The notes below the pieces were generated by a model. The model made no database searches. It was not told the origin of the DNA and saw nothing but the letters and a program-made list of their open reading frames with translations. 64,000 nucleotides of DNA from contig WFUF01000025.1 of the NCBI GenBank assembly GCA_015485155.1, forward strand, positions 248,001 through 312,000, in the 5' to 3' direction. This DNA comes from Robiginitomaculum sp. GTDB lineage: Bacteria > Pseudomonadota > Alphaproteobacteria > Caulobacterales > Maricaulaceae. Made by a program: the position numbers and the translations under genes. How positions within the stretch are numbered: position 1 is the stretch's first letter; every line of letters starts with the position of its first letter. This document shows positions 9,756-18,191 of the stretch, piece by piece.

Positions 9756-10084
9756 AACAATTATCAGGATATAAAATTATGTGGATGATGGTATTGTTCG
9801 ACCTTCCGGTCGGCACAAAGAAGGAACGTAAAGAAGCAAGTGATTTTAGATTATATCTCAAAGACCTTGGTTTTGAAATGGCGCAGTTTTCGGTCTATAT
9901 CCGTCATACCTCTGGAAAAGAGGCGGTGGAAAATTATATTCGTAAAATCAGCGCATCTTTGCCATCGGGCGGAAAAGTTGATATATTGCAATTTACTGAC
10001 AAGCAGTATGAAAATATCCATTGCTTTAGAGGAACAAAAAGTGATTCGTCACCGCAGAACCCGGAACAATTACTGCTTTTTTAG
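9752..10084 (+). CDS. cas2: CRISPR-associated protein Cas2
   Basis: 110 aa, MVLFDLPVGTKKERKEASDFRLYLKDLGFEMAQFSVYIRH; overlaps cas1 by ATGA. Confidence 0.95.
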   Translation: MKQLSGYKIMWMMVLFDLPVGTKKERKEASDFRLYLKDLGFEMAQFSVYIRHTSGKEAVENYIRKISASLPSGGKVDILQFTDKQYENIHCFRGTKSDSSPQNPEQLLLF

Positions 10085-10120
10085 CCGAAATTCGCTGAAC
10101 CGTGCTCGCCAGAACAATGG

Positions 10121-10141
10121 AAAAACTCTTGAAAACAAGAG
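10121..10141 (-). terminator. Minus-strand terminator at the cas2-proximal end of the CRISPR array
   Basis: CTCTTG-AAAA-CAAGAG (10126-10141), with AAAAA at 10121-10125 giving a U-run on the minus strand only; flanked by outer inverted repeat CAATGG/CCATTG (10115-10120/10147-10152). Confidence 0.65.
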
Positions 10142-10156
10142 CTTAACCATTGATCT

Positions 10157-10851
10157 GTTATAGCTGATTAAGAAACGCGGGCCAACCGCAACTCAGTCGG
10201 CCCACCGTCCAGGGCTTCGGTTGTTATAGCTGATTAAGAAACGCGGGCCAACCGCAACAAAACGTCTTCGGCATCCTCAAGAGAAAACGTTATAGCTGAT
10301 TAAGAAACGCGGGCCAACCGCAACATATTTGCCATTAAGGGCAACGTTATGAACGTTATAGCTGATTAAGAAACGCGGGCCAACCGCAACTATTGGCCCT
10401 TACCCAACTCTACACCAGACGTTATAGCTGATTAAGAAACGCGGGCCAACCGCAACTTGTGGCCGGCGTTGGCCACGCATACGATTGTTATAGCTGATTA
10501 AGAAACGCGGGCCAACCGCAACTACTGTATTACCTGATATTGTTGTTGTACGTTATAGCTGATTAAGAAACGCGGGCCAACCGCAACAGCTGAGTTTTTC
10601 TGAGCTGCTTACGGCGAGTTATAGCTGATTAAGAAACGCGGGCCAACCGCAACGCTCGGTTTCTTCAGCCAGAAAAAGCAGGTGTTATAGCTGATTAAGA
10701 AACGCGGGCCAACCGCAACGCTCTGCAGCCGTCTCCATGGTCGCAATCTGTTATAGCTGATTAAGAAACGCGGGCCAACCGCAACCGGATGGCCGTATTC
10801 AGTTTCTCGCAGATTGTTATAGCTGATTAAGAAACGCGGGCCAACCGCAAG
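10157..10851 (-). CRISPR. CRISPR array: 11 repeats of 36 bp, 10 spacers (nine of 30 bp, one of 29 bp)
   Basis: Repeat (+) GTTATAGCTGATTAAGAAACGCGGGCCAACCGCAAC at 10157, 10223, 10289, 10355, 10421, 10487, 10552, 10618, 10684, 10750 and 10816 (the last ends CAAG instead of CAAC). Minus orientation inferred from anti-repeat/tracrRNA layout, terminator beside cas2 and distal duplicated leader. Confidence 0.97.
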
Positions 10852-10929
10852 CTGTGTGTGCGTATTATTCTCAATCACTTCAAATTAGGTTTGTGCATTT
10901 AGCCATCTGGCATATATATGAGCGATTGA
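10816..10929. repeat. 114-bp direct repeat (CRISPR repeat plus leader), copy 1
   Basis: Matches 13241-13354 with a single mismatch (10918 A versus 13343 G). Confidence 0.95.
10851..10929 (-). promoter_or_regulatory. Putative CRISPR leader, copy 1
   Basis: AT-rich noncoding sequence abutting the variant repeat; same sequence also abuts the solo repeat at 13241. Confidence 0.65.
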
Positions 10930-10950
10930 CTGACACTATCAACTTTATTT

Positions 10951-11487
10951 TTATTTGCTGTTAACGGCCTCTTCTGTATCTGTGCCCTTGCTTTTGCCAA
11001 CTTTAGTCAGGTCAAAAGATGTTTCCTCTCCTGTAACAAGCGCCTCCATATAATTAACGAAGTCAGGCCCAAGTCCCTTTTTGCCGAACGTGTTCCACAC
11101 CCATAGACCACCAGGACTGTTCATTACCGCGATCATATCTTTGCGGCAATTATGCCATTGGGTATCAGGCAGCAATTTGTCTTGATGCTGTTCAAACATG
11201 GTGGAATAAATTTGCATGAAGTGGCCTAGCATAACGAGAAATTGCATACGCTCGGCGTCATCAAGTGCATCTGGGTCATCCCAACCCCGTTGAAAAACCG
11301 ATGCTGTAGATGTGTTGCCAGCGATAAGCGCATTGAATTGCCCGGAGGCTTCCACCCACTGAAAACGGGCACTGGCCCGGCCCTGCATGGTATTCTGCCG
11401 CACCTGCATGGCTAGATAAAGAACTGAAGGTATCAAAGCGGCCACGGCCAAAATCTGCGAGATGAGGTAAATATCATTAAGGGTCAT
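10951..11487 (-). CDS. Hypothetical protein with N-terminal TM helix (cargo gene 3)
   Basis: 178 aa, MTLNDIYLISQILAVAALIPSVLYLAMQVRQ membrane anchor followed by a soluble, probably helical region. Confidence 0.75.
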   Translation of the reverse strand: MTLNDIYLISQILAVAALIPSVLYLAMQVRQNTMQGRASARFQWVEASGQFNALIAGNTSTASVFQRGWDDPDALDDAERMQFLVMLGHFMQIYSTMFEQHQDKLLPDTQWHNCRKDMIAVMNSPGGLWVWNTFGKKGLGPDFVNYMEALVTGEETSFDLTKVGKSKGTDTEEAVNSK

Positions 11488-11596
11488 TTTGTTGGCTCCG
11501 CTTGATGTGAAAATTTATGGAACATCCATAAAAACCCAGTGCGACTACAAACCGGCTCTGCGCTTTAACGTGCTTGGTTACACGGCGTAGGCGCAT
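11478..11596 (-). pseudogene. 5' fragment of a third paralog of the membrane-protein pair
   Basis: ATG at 11596 reads MRLRRVTKHVKAQSRFVVALGF... then diverges and stops, versus MRLRSLTKHVRDQNWFAVALDF of the neighbouring intact gene. Confidence 0.65.
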
Positions 11597-12336
11597 TATT
11601 TTGTTTCCAATTCTCTATCCAGCAAAAGCAATATGTTCTGATATTGCTGCATCCGCCTGTTTTCATTGCGGGCGAGAACCGCGTTCGCAAACTGGATTGC
11701 GGAAATAGCGCTAATATAGTGTGTGTCCTTACATAAAACCGGAAAGTCATAGGATATGGATCTGTCAGCAATTGGGTATTCGTCCGCCGTCACAATACCG
11801 TCGGGCAGATCAAAGACCATACGCCCATCAACATATGCCATCTGCGGCGAAAACCTTGCGGTAATAAATTCAAGAATTTTGGCCTGATCCTCATAATTTT
11901 CAAGTAAATCATTGATCGCCGTGCGTAGCTCGAGATTGCGGATCAGGCCAGTTCTGCCGGTTGATTGAAGTTCATCCAAAGTGCCGCGCACCAGCGAGAG
12001 CGGTTGGGTTTGCCCGATTGTACGAAGACCCTCATGAAATACTGGACGTGTTGCCTCGTTCAATTCACAGGCTTGCAATGCTTTAACCATCACGCCTTGA
12101 TTATCGATCTGCTTTTGTACCGTATCAATACTCTCTATCGCCGCTATTTTTGACCGTGTCAGATCATCCCGTAACCGCTCCAAATACTGCCGCTCAAGCC
12201 TTTGTTCAACCCGCCCCTCATTCCAACTGGTGATTTGGAATGCGATCAGGATACCAACTACTACAATCACAAAATCTAGCGCCACCGCAAACCAGTTTTG
12301 GTCACGCACGTGTTTTGTTAGGGAGCGTAGGCGCAT
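11596..12336 (-). CDS. DUF6090-like small membrane-anchored protein (cargo gene 2)
   Basis: MRLRSLTKHVRDQNWFAVALDFVIVVVGILIAFQITSWNEGR N-terminus, paralogous to the adjacent gene; DUF6090 assignment from recall, not searched. Confidence 0.75.
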   Translation of the reverse strand: MRLRSLTKHVRDQNWFAVALDFVIVVVGILIAFQITSWNEGRVEQRLERQYLERLRDDLTRSKIAAIESIDTVQKQIDNQGVMVKALQACELNEATRPVFHEGLRTIGQTQPLSLVRGTLDELQSTGRTGLIRNLELRTAINDLLENYEDQAKILEFITARFSPQMAYVDGRMVFDLPDGIVTADEYPIADRSISYDFPVLCKDTHYISAISAIQFANAVLARNENRRMQQYQNILLLLDRELETK

Positions 12337-13166
12337 TATTCTTCACTCCGAATATTGATCTGCGAGCTGTTCTCCAGCTCTGGCCGAGTCTCCAGCACTT
12401 TCCGAGTGGCGCGAAAAGGCCAAATCATCTGAATAATATTCTTAACATCGGAATTTTGTGTTTTCAGGGTCGCAACGCGGTGACGTAGCGCCGGGGCAGC
12501 AGACGGATGTTGGCGCAAGATTTGCGCAGCTTCTTCTATTTGCTCTGGCGGAAGGTCAAGGGCGCATTCGTATCCGATCGAATTTTCTTCATTCATGACT
12601 TGGTCAATCGTCAATGCTCGATCACCGCAAGCACTGCCAACAACCATCTGGATGTTGATCGGCATAATACTACGGTATAAATTTCGATACTCCGACGATT
12701 GGCCAAAACGTTCGTAGGCTGATATTGTGCTCGTGCTGTAAAAGAGGGACGCTGTTGCCCCCATCTTTGTATTTGCAACCAGTTCTAACCCGCCCGTTGC
12801 AACGAGCTCCTCGTAAACTCCCGCTGTTTGGGAAAATCTATTAAATTGAGTAGCTCGATACGCAGAGATTAAAAATGCTTCGTCGGACATTGGTTCACGG
12901 CCAGTGATATCGTTCAGCACGCGAAGCGCATCTGCGTAAACCTGTTGGTGGTAATTGTATAGACTGATAACAACCCAAACATCGCTTCCGAAGTTCGTTT
13001 CCAGACGCTCTATGAGCGCATTTGTTCGTTTTTTCAGCGCCCGCTCCTCATTCCAATTGGTAATCTGAAACGCGATCAGAATACCCGCAACCACAATAAT
13101 AAAATCCAACGCCACCGCGAACCAGTTTTGGTCTTTTATGTGTTTTGTTAATGAGCGTAGGAGCAT
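12336..13166 (-). CDS. DUF6090-like small membrane-anchored protein (cargo gene 1)
   Basis: MLLRSLTKHIKDQNWFAVALDFIIVVAGILIAFQITNWNEER; start at 13166 preferred over 13205 by alignment to the paralog; TAATG overlap with the next gene. Confidence 0.75.
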   Translation of the reverse strand: MLLRSLTKHIKDQNWFAVALDFIIVVAGILIAFQITNWNEERALKKRTNALIERLETNFGSDVWVVISLYNYHQQVYADALRVLNDITGREPMSDEAFLISAYRATQFNRFSQTAGVYEELVATGGLELVANTKMGATASLFYSTSTISAYERFGQSSEYRNLYRSIMPINIQMVVGSACGDRALTIDQVMNEENSIGYECALDLPPEQIEEAAQILRQHPSAAPALRHRVATLKTQNSDVKNIIQMIWPFRATRKVLETRPELENSSQINIRSEE

Positions 13167-13240
13167 TACTTTCTTCTTTTCCAAGTTTTTATCCAGTAAA
13201 GACATATGTTCTTATGTTGCTGCCACTATTATCGCAAATC
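13166..13240 (-). pseudogene. Frameshifted 3' remnant of a further paralog abutting the solo CRISPR repeat
   Basis: Minus strand CAGCAACATAAGAACATATGTCTTTACTGGATAAAAACTTGGAAAAG...TAATGCTCCTACG aligns with CAGCAATATCAGAACATATTGCTTTTGCTGGATAGAGAATTGGAAAC...TAATGCGCCTACG, the 3' end of cargo gene 2. Confidence 0.5.
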
Positions 13241-13275
13241 GTTATAGCTGATTAAGAAACGCGGGCCAACCGCAA
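13241..13275 (-). CRISPR. Solo CRISPR repeat with no spacer on either side
   Basis: 35/35 identity to GTTATAGCTGATTAAGAAACGCGGGCCAACCGCAA, followed by G as in the leader-proximal array repeat. Confidence 0.95.
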
Positions 13276-13354
13276 GCTGTGTGTGCGTATTATTCTCAAT
13301 CACTTCAAATTAGGTTTGTGCATTTAGCCATCTGGCATATATGTGAGCGATTGA
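13276..13354 (-). promoter_or_regulatory. Putative CRISPR leader, copy 2
   Basis: 78/79 identical to 10851-10929. Confidence 0.65.
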
Positions 13355-13379
13355 TAATAACTGCGTGAACAGGCACCTC

Positions 13380-14129
13380 ATGTCTCACTCAAACATATAT
13401 ATCGCGCTGGCCGGGCCAAAGGGGCGACTGGGTAGCCAGATATGCAAAGCCATGGAGACGGATCATGGCACATATCTTGAGACCAGATTAAGCCGCAAGT
13501 CTCCTTTTGGCGGTCTGCTAAATGCCGACAGCAAATGTGACATGGTGCTGGATGTTTCATCCTGTGAAGGGGTTATCCAGCGTCTTCCGGTAGTGCTGGA
13601 CTTGAACTTGCCGCTGGTCATTGGTGTTACCGGTTTTACCGCCGACCAGAAAGATAAAATCCAGAAGGCATCAGAGCATATCCCTGTATTGCTTTGCGGT
13701 AATTTCTCTATTGGTGTCAATCAGTTACTTTTGCAAGTTAAGCAAACAGCCAAAGCTTTTGGTAAAGAGGCACAGATAAAGATCAGTGAAACCCATCATA
13801 TAAACAAGAAAGATTATCCATCAGGTACTGCCCTGATGATTGCACAGGCGGTAATGGATGGTATTGGTTGCGAGAAGCGTATAAAATCAACGCTTTGGCC
13901 GGAAAAGCTAGAAAATAACAGTCCTGATATACTGCCGATTATCTGCTATCGTAAAAGCGATGTCATTGGCGAGCATTCCGTAGAGTTTACTAAGGATAAT
14001 GAACAAGTAGTGCTAGGTCATACTGCATTGGATCGGGAAATATTCGCCCGTGGAGCTTTACGTGCCGCCAGATGGATTGTCGGCCAAAAGCCAGGGCTAT
14101 ATGCTATGAGCGATGTTTTAGGCTCATGA
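13380..14129 (+). CDS. dapB: 4-hydroxy-tetrahydrodipicolinate reductase
   Basis: N-terminal Rossmann IALAGPKGRLG, VIGVTGF, ETHHINKKDYPSGTAL (DapB signature). Confidence 0.88.
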   Translation: MSHSNIYIALAGPKGRLGSQICKAMETDHGTYLETRLSRKSPFGGLLNADSKCDMVLDVSSCEGVIQRLPVVLDLNLPLVIGVTGFTADQKDKIQKASEHIPVLLCGNFSIGVNQLLLQVKQTAKAFGKEAQIKISETHHINKKDYPSGTALMIAQAVMDGIGCEKRIKSTLWPEKLENNSPDILPIICYRKSDVIGEHSVEFTKDNEQVVLGHTALDREIFARGALRAARWIVGQKPGLYAMSDVLGS

Positions 14130-14149
14130 GCTGAATGATATGGGCTTTG

Positions 14150-14608
14150 CTACCATTGACCATTATTGCTCATGGAGGCCCATGGCTCGGCGGGTGCAAG
14201 TGCATCGCCTTTTTGTAACAGTTCAACGGAAATCCCATCCGGTGAACGTACAAAGGCCATGCGGCCATCACGCGGCGGGCGGTTAATGGTAATACCCTTG
14301 CTAATCAGGTGCTCGCACATCTTGTAAATATTATCTACCTGAAAAGCCAAATGGCCAAAATTGCGCCCGCCCTCATATTCTGTCTCATCCCAGTTATGGG
14401 TCAATTCCACCATGGGCAAGCCTGCGGCCAGTGTTTGCTTTGGCCCGTTATATTTTTCAATATCCTGCGCACTGGCCAGAAATATCAAAGTAAAGCGACC
14501 GGCCTCATTGTCGACGCGCCGTAACTCCACCAAACCCAGACCATCACAATAAAATGCCAGCGAGTTTTCAATATCACCTATCCTGACCATGGTGTGTAAG
14601 TATCGCAT
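14150..14608 (-). CDS. Glyoxalase I / lactoylglutathione lyase-like VOC protein
   Basis: [26 protein letters not shown]..., [25 protein letters not shown]. Confidence 0.85.
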   Translation of the reverse strand: MRYLHTMVRIGDIENSLAFYCDGLGLVELRRVDNEAGRFTLIFLASAQDIEKYNGPKQTLAAGLPMVELTHNWDETEYEGGRNFGHLAFQVDNIYKMCEHLISKGITINRPPRDGRMAFVRSPDGISVELLQKGDALAPAEPWASMSNNGQW

Positions 14609-14610
14609 AA

Positions 14611-15246
14611 TTATTCCTGTGTTTGATTGGAGCTTGGGCTTTTGTGATTTTTGCTTAAGACCAGACCGTCTTTTCCCTTGACCAACGGAGACCATTTGGG
14701 TCGCTTTCGTACCGGCTCTATGGATTCAAGCGGTGGCAACCCTTGAATTTCACGCAAATCATCATGGCTGGCCAGCCTGTCTTTTGCGTGAAACATACGG
14801 GCCGTAACATAAGCCACCGCGCCCCAGCTTGCGATCAACCCAAAGAAAATGAAAAAGGAATAAACCAGTGGCCCGTCCCGGCGAAATTGTCTGCGAACCT
14901 CTTCGGCAACGGTGCTTGCTGCTGGTGCATTTGGGTCAAACTCCTGTACGATCACTTGATCATAAAACAAGGTCAACAACATCACGGAAATTGGTGTGAT
15001 CAGTGCCGCTGCGGCCAGAGCTGCGGTACTGTATGCAAGCCCCCGTGGATTGTGTGTTAGACGGTAGGTGTTTGTGAATTTTTCCTGCGTGGTTTTTTTT
15101 GCCTGTTTTGGGTTTTGCTGGCAGAATGTTTCCCATTCCTCATCAGCATCACGGCGCACCACCCAATAACCAAAAAAGACCCGGGCTACACCAACACAGA
15201 AAATAAGAATAATAAGCCCTGACGCAATCAACGGCCCTGTGTTCAT
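14611..15246 (-). CDS. Hypothetical membrane protein
   Basis: 211-aa ORF with hydrophobic segments, fitting between neighbouring genes on the same strand. Confidence 0.6.
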   Translation of the reverse strand: MNTGPLIASGLIILIFCVGVARVFFGYWVVRRDADEEWETFCQQNPKQAKKTTQEKFTNTYRLTHNPRGLAYSTAALAAAALITPISVMLLTLFYDQVIVQEFDPNAPAASTVAEEVRRQFRRDGPLVYSFFIFFGLIASWGAVAYVTARMFHAKDRLASHDDLREIQGLPPLESIEPVRKRPKWSPLVKGKDGLVLSKNHKSPSSNQTQE

Positions 15247-15279
15247 CTGCTTGTCTCCTTAACATATGTAAGAGCCATA

Positions 15280-16122
15280 CTAGCTGTTTGCAGCCTCCCA
15301 CGCCAGCATGGATCTTTTACGATTTACACCCCAGTGATAACCTGTAAGCCGTCGGTCTTTACCCAGAACCCGATGACATGGGATCAGCCATGAAATCGGA
15401 TTGCGACCCACGGCAGTTCCAACAGCGCGCGCAGCTTTGGCATCTCCTAGCTGCTGTGCCAACTGTCCATAGGTTATCGTCTTACCCGCCGGGATAGCAA
15501 TTAAAGCGCGCCAGACCTGTCTTTGCCAGCTTGTGCCATAAAGCGCCAGCGGCAAGGGGGCGTGGTCAACAAAGATTTTCTGCGCCCAATCTGTTGCGAT
15601 TTGGTCATTGCGCTTAAAGCTCGCCGCCGGGTATCTGGTCTGAAAGTCTAAAAACCCTGTATGTTCATTGCCATCATCTACAAAACCCAAAGCCGAAAGC
15701 CCGCGCGGCGCCACCAAAAACACCCCAAGACCAAATGGAGTTGGCGCCGTGCCCCAGATAAATTTAAGACCGGCACCGCGTCGTTTTGCTTCACCTGGAG
15801 TTACCGCCTCAAAGGCTAAAAACAGATCATGCAAGCGTGAGGGTCCGGAAAGCCCGGCGTTTAAGGCAGCGTCCATGACACTTGTTCCACGCAGTAATGC
15901 GTATCTGGCATCATCATGAGCCAAAGCATCCATAAGTCGTTTGGCCGAAGTTCCTGTCCATCTCGTAAATACCCGGTGAAACTGATCGGCACCCAGACCA
16001 CAATGGGCGGCAAGCGCTGATAGATCAGGTCGCCTTCGCCAATTGGTATCAAGATAGGATAAAGCCCGGTTTACCCGCTCAAAGTCCTGATTTGCCTGCT
16101 GCAGATGTTTCAAAGTACTCAT
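15280..16122 (-). CDS. Ada-like protein: AraC-type domain plus methylated-DNA-[protein]-cysteine S-methyltransferase
   Basis: WQRQVWRALIAIPAGKTITYGQLA...PCHRVLGKDRRLTGYHWG active-site motif. Confidence 0.9.
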   Translation of the reverse strand: MSTLKHLQQANQDFERVNRALSYLDTNWRRRPDLSALAAHCGLGADQFHRVFTRWTGTSAKRLMDALAHDDARYALLRGTSVMDAALNAGLSGPSRLHDLFLAFEAVTPGEAKRRGAGLKFIWGTAPTPFGLGVFLVAPRGLSALGFVDDGNEHTGFLDFQTRYPAASFKRNDQIATDWAQKIFVDHAPLPLALYGTSWQRQVWRALIAIPAGKTITYGQLAQQLGDAKAARAVGTAVGRNPISWLIPCHRVLGKDRRLTGYHWGVNRKRSMLAWEAANS

Positions 16123-16194
16123 TTGTCAGATATAGCGTATATCACAGACATCAAACCACCCGAAAACCGACATGACCATTATTAGAGACTTGTT

Positions 16195-16875
16195 TTGACA
16201 AAAAAACCACCAGCGTCAATGCGCCCGATTACTCGCGCCAAAATAGCTGAAATTTATGCACATTTGCGCGAACTTGATCCCGAGCCGAAAACTGAATTGC
16301 ACTATACCAATCCGTTTACTCTGGTGGTGGCCGTTGCCTTGTCGGCACAGGCGACTGATGTTGGGGTTAACAAGGCTACAAAACATTTGTTTGCAATGGC
16401 AGATAATCCAAAAGACATGCTAAAGCTTGGTGAGGAAAAGGTAAGGGAGCTTATCAAAACCATCGGTCTTTATCGCAATAAGGCAAAAAACGTAATTGGC
16501 CTGTCCAAAATGCTGCTTACGGAATTTAACGGAGAGGTGCCACAAAGCCGGGACGATTTGATACGCTTGCCCGGAGTTGGCCGCAAAACCGCCAATGTGG
16601 TGTTAAATGTAGCCTTTGGTCAGCCAACTATTGCCGTGGATACTCATATTTTTCGGGTTGGCAATCGCACAGGTATGGCACCGGGTAAAACCCCGGATCA
16701 GGTGGAAGATGTCTTAATGCGGGTAACACCGACAGAGTTCCTGCAGCACGCTCATCACTGGTTGATCCTGCATGGCCGATATACTTGCGTGGCCCGCAAG
16801 CCAAGATGCTATTTGTGCCGGATTTCCAAATTGTGCAGGTATCGCGATAAAACCCCGGCCCCCGATCAGTCATAA
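16195..16875 (+). CDS. nth: Endonuclease III
   Basis: LPGVGRKTANVVLNVAFGQPTIAVDTHIFRVGNRTG and C-terminal Cys cluster CVARKPRCYLCRISKLC. Confidence 0.95.
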   Translation: MTKKPPASMRPITRAKIAEIYAHLRELDPEPKTELHYTNPFTLVVAVALSAQATDVGVNKATKHLFAMADNPKDMLKLGEEKVRELIKTIGLYRNKAKNVIGLSKMLLTEFNGEVPQSRDDLIRLPGVGRKTANVVLNVAFGQPTIAVDTHIFRVGNRTGMAPGKTPDQVEDVLMRVTPTEFLQHAHHWLILHGRYTCVARKPRCYLCRISKLCRYRDKTPAPDQS

Positions 16876-16998
16876 ATTTTACCTGAAGATGCGCTAGGTC
16901 CCTAAGGGCAAAAAGCTCCTTGGCCCGTAAGTGAAAAACCGCTAGATTGATGAACTCGAACACCCTTCAAATCAGTTCAAAATGGAAGTCAAACCCCG

Positions 16999-17310
16999 AT
17001 GTCCCTATTTCAAGCTTTGTACGCCTTTTTTCTGCTGCCGGTTTTAACCCTGCTGTTTTGGCTGATTATCATTCGCGTGGTTATGTCCTGGCTTATCTCG
17101 TTTAATGTGGTCAATTTGCACAATCGTTTTGTTGCTGCGGTATGGGATATATCAGGTCGGTTATCAGAGCCACTGATTCAACCGATCCGCAGAGTTCTTC
17201 CGCCAATGGCTGGGTTTGATTTTTCACCAGTTATTTTGCTGTTGTTAATCTTGTTTGTTCGTGATTGGTTATTGCCTGGTCTGGTCTTTGGCAATCTGCG
17301 AGTGTTTTAA
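16999..17310 (+). CDS. YggT family membrane protein
   Basis: Hydrophobic 103 aa with [23 protein letters not shown]. Confidence 0.88.
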   Translation: MSLFQALYAFFLLPVLTLLFWLIIIRVVMSWLISFNVVNLHNRFVAAVWDISGRLSEPLIQPIRRVLPPMAGFDFSPVILLLLILFVRDWLLPGLVFGNLRVF

Positions 17311-18191
17311 TGGCAGCGCAAATTATTGATGGTAAGGCTTTTGCTAAAAACTTGCGCGAGCGGCTTGCTGCTGCTGTGCCATTATTGCCACGAGTTCCTG
17401 CTCTGGCCGTGGTGCTGGTTGGTGATGATCCGGCCAGTCAGGTTTATGTTCGCAACAAGATTCGCCAAACCACAGATATCGGCATGCGTTCTGTTGAGCG
17501 AAGAATGGACGCCAATTCCAGTCAGCAGGAAGTGGCAGAAGTGGTTCGCTGTTTGAATCAAGATCCGGAAATAGACGGAATTTTAGTGCAATTGCCCTTG
17601 CCCCCGCATCTGGATGAAGCTGCTATCCTGGCCCAGATTGATCCTGCCAAGGATGTGGATGGATTAACAGAAGCCTCTGCTGGAAGACTGTTTCTTGGCA
17701 AGGCAGGCTTGCGCCCCTGTACTCCTACCGGTTGCGTAATGCTGGCTGAGGACGCGCTTGGTGATTTAAGTGGCAAATCCTGTGTCATTGTTGGCAGATC
17801 AATTTTGGTGGGCAAGCCTGCTGCTATGTTGTTTTTAGATAAAAACTGCACTGTTACCATTGCTCATTCGCGCACAAAAAACTTAAAAGAGCTGTGCCGA
17901 TCTGCCGATATTCTAATTGCCGCTGTTGGCCGGGCGCAAATGATTGAAGGCAATTGGATTAAGCCTGGTGCCTGCGTTATTGATGTGGGCATTAATCGTA
18001 TTGATGCTCCTGAGCGCGGCGAGGGTAAAACCCGTCTTGTTGGCGATGTAAATTTTGCCAAAGCCGTTGATATTGCGGGCGCCATAACTCCGGTTCCCGG
18101 CGGTGTTGGGCCAATGACCATTGCCTGCCTGCTTAGAAATACCCTGCTGGCCTCAGCCCGGCTCCAGAACATAACCCTGACAGATGTTTAA
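17310..18191 (+). CDS. folD: Bifunctional methylenetetrahydrofolate dehydrogenase/cyclohydrolase
   Basis: [44 protein letters not shown] motifs; start at 17310 preferred over 17265. Confidence 0.95.
   Translation: MAAQIIDGKAFAKNLRERLAAAVPLLPRVPALAVVLVGDDPASQVYVRNKIRQTTDIGMRSVERRMDANSSQQEVAEVVRCLNQDPEIDGILVQLPLPPHLDEAAILAQIDPAKDVDGLTEASAGRLFLGKAGLRPCTPTGCVMLAEDALGDLSGKSCVIVGRSILVGKPAAMLFLDKNCTVTIAHSRTKNLKELCRSADILIAAVGRAQMIEGNWIKPGACVIDVGINRIDAPERGEGKTRLVGDVNFAKAVDIAGAITPVPGGVGPMTIACLLRNTLLASARLQNITLTDV

Larger units (their letters stand above)
13241..13354. repeat. 114-bp direct repeat (CRISPR repeat plus leader), copy 2
   Basis: One mismatch to 10816-10929. Confidence 0.95.

Noticed and set aside
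10609-10878. 89-aa minus-strand ORF in the supplied track (repeated VAVGPRFLISYN)
   Set aside because: It is a translation of the CRISPR repeats and spacers; the periodic peptide comes from the 66-bp repeat period.
13167-13205. Extended start of cargo gene 1 at 13205 (MSLLDKNLEKKKV...)
   Set aside because: The extra 13 codons align, out of frame, to the 3' end of another paralog; the paralog start corresponds to 13166.
13241-13275. Solo repeat as an independent second CRISPR array
   Set aside because: No second repeat or spacer is present; it is better explained as part of the 114-bp leader-repeat duplication.
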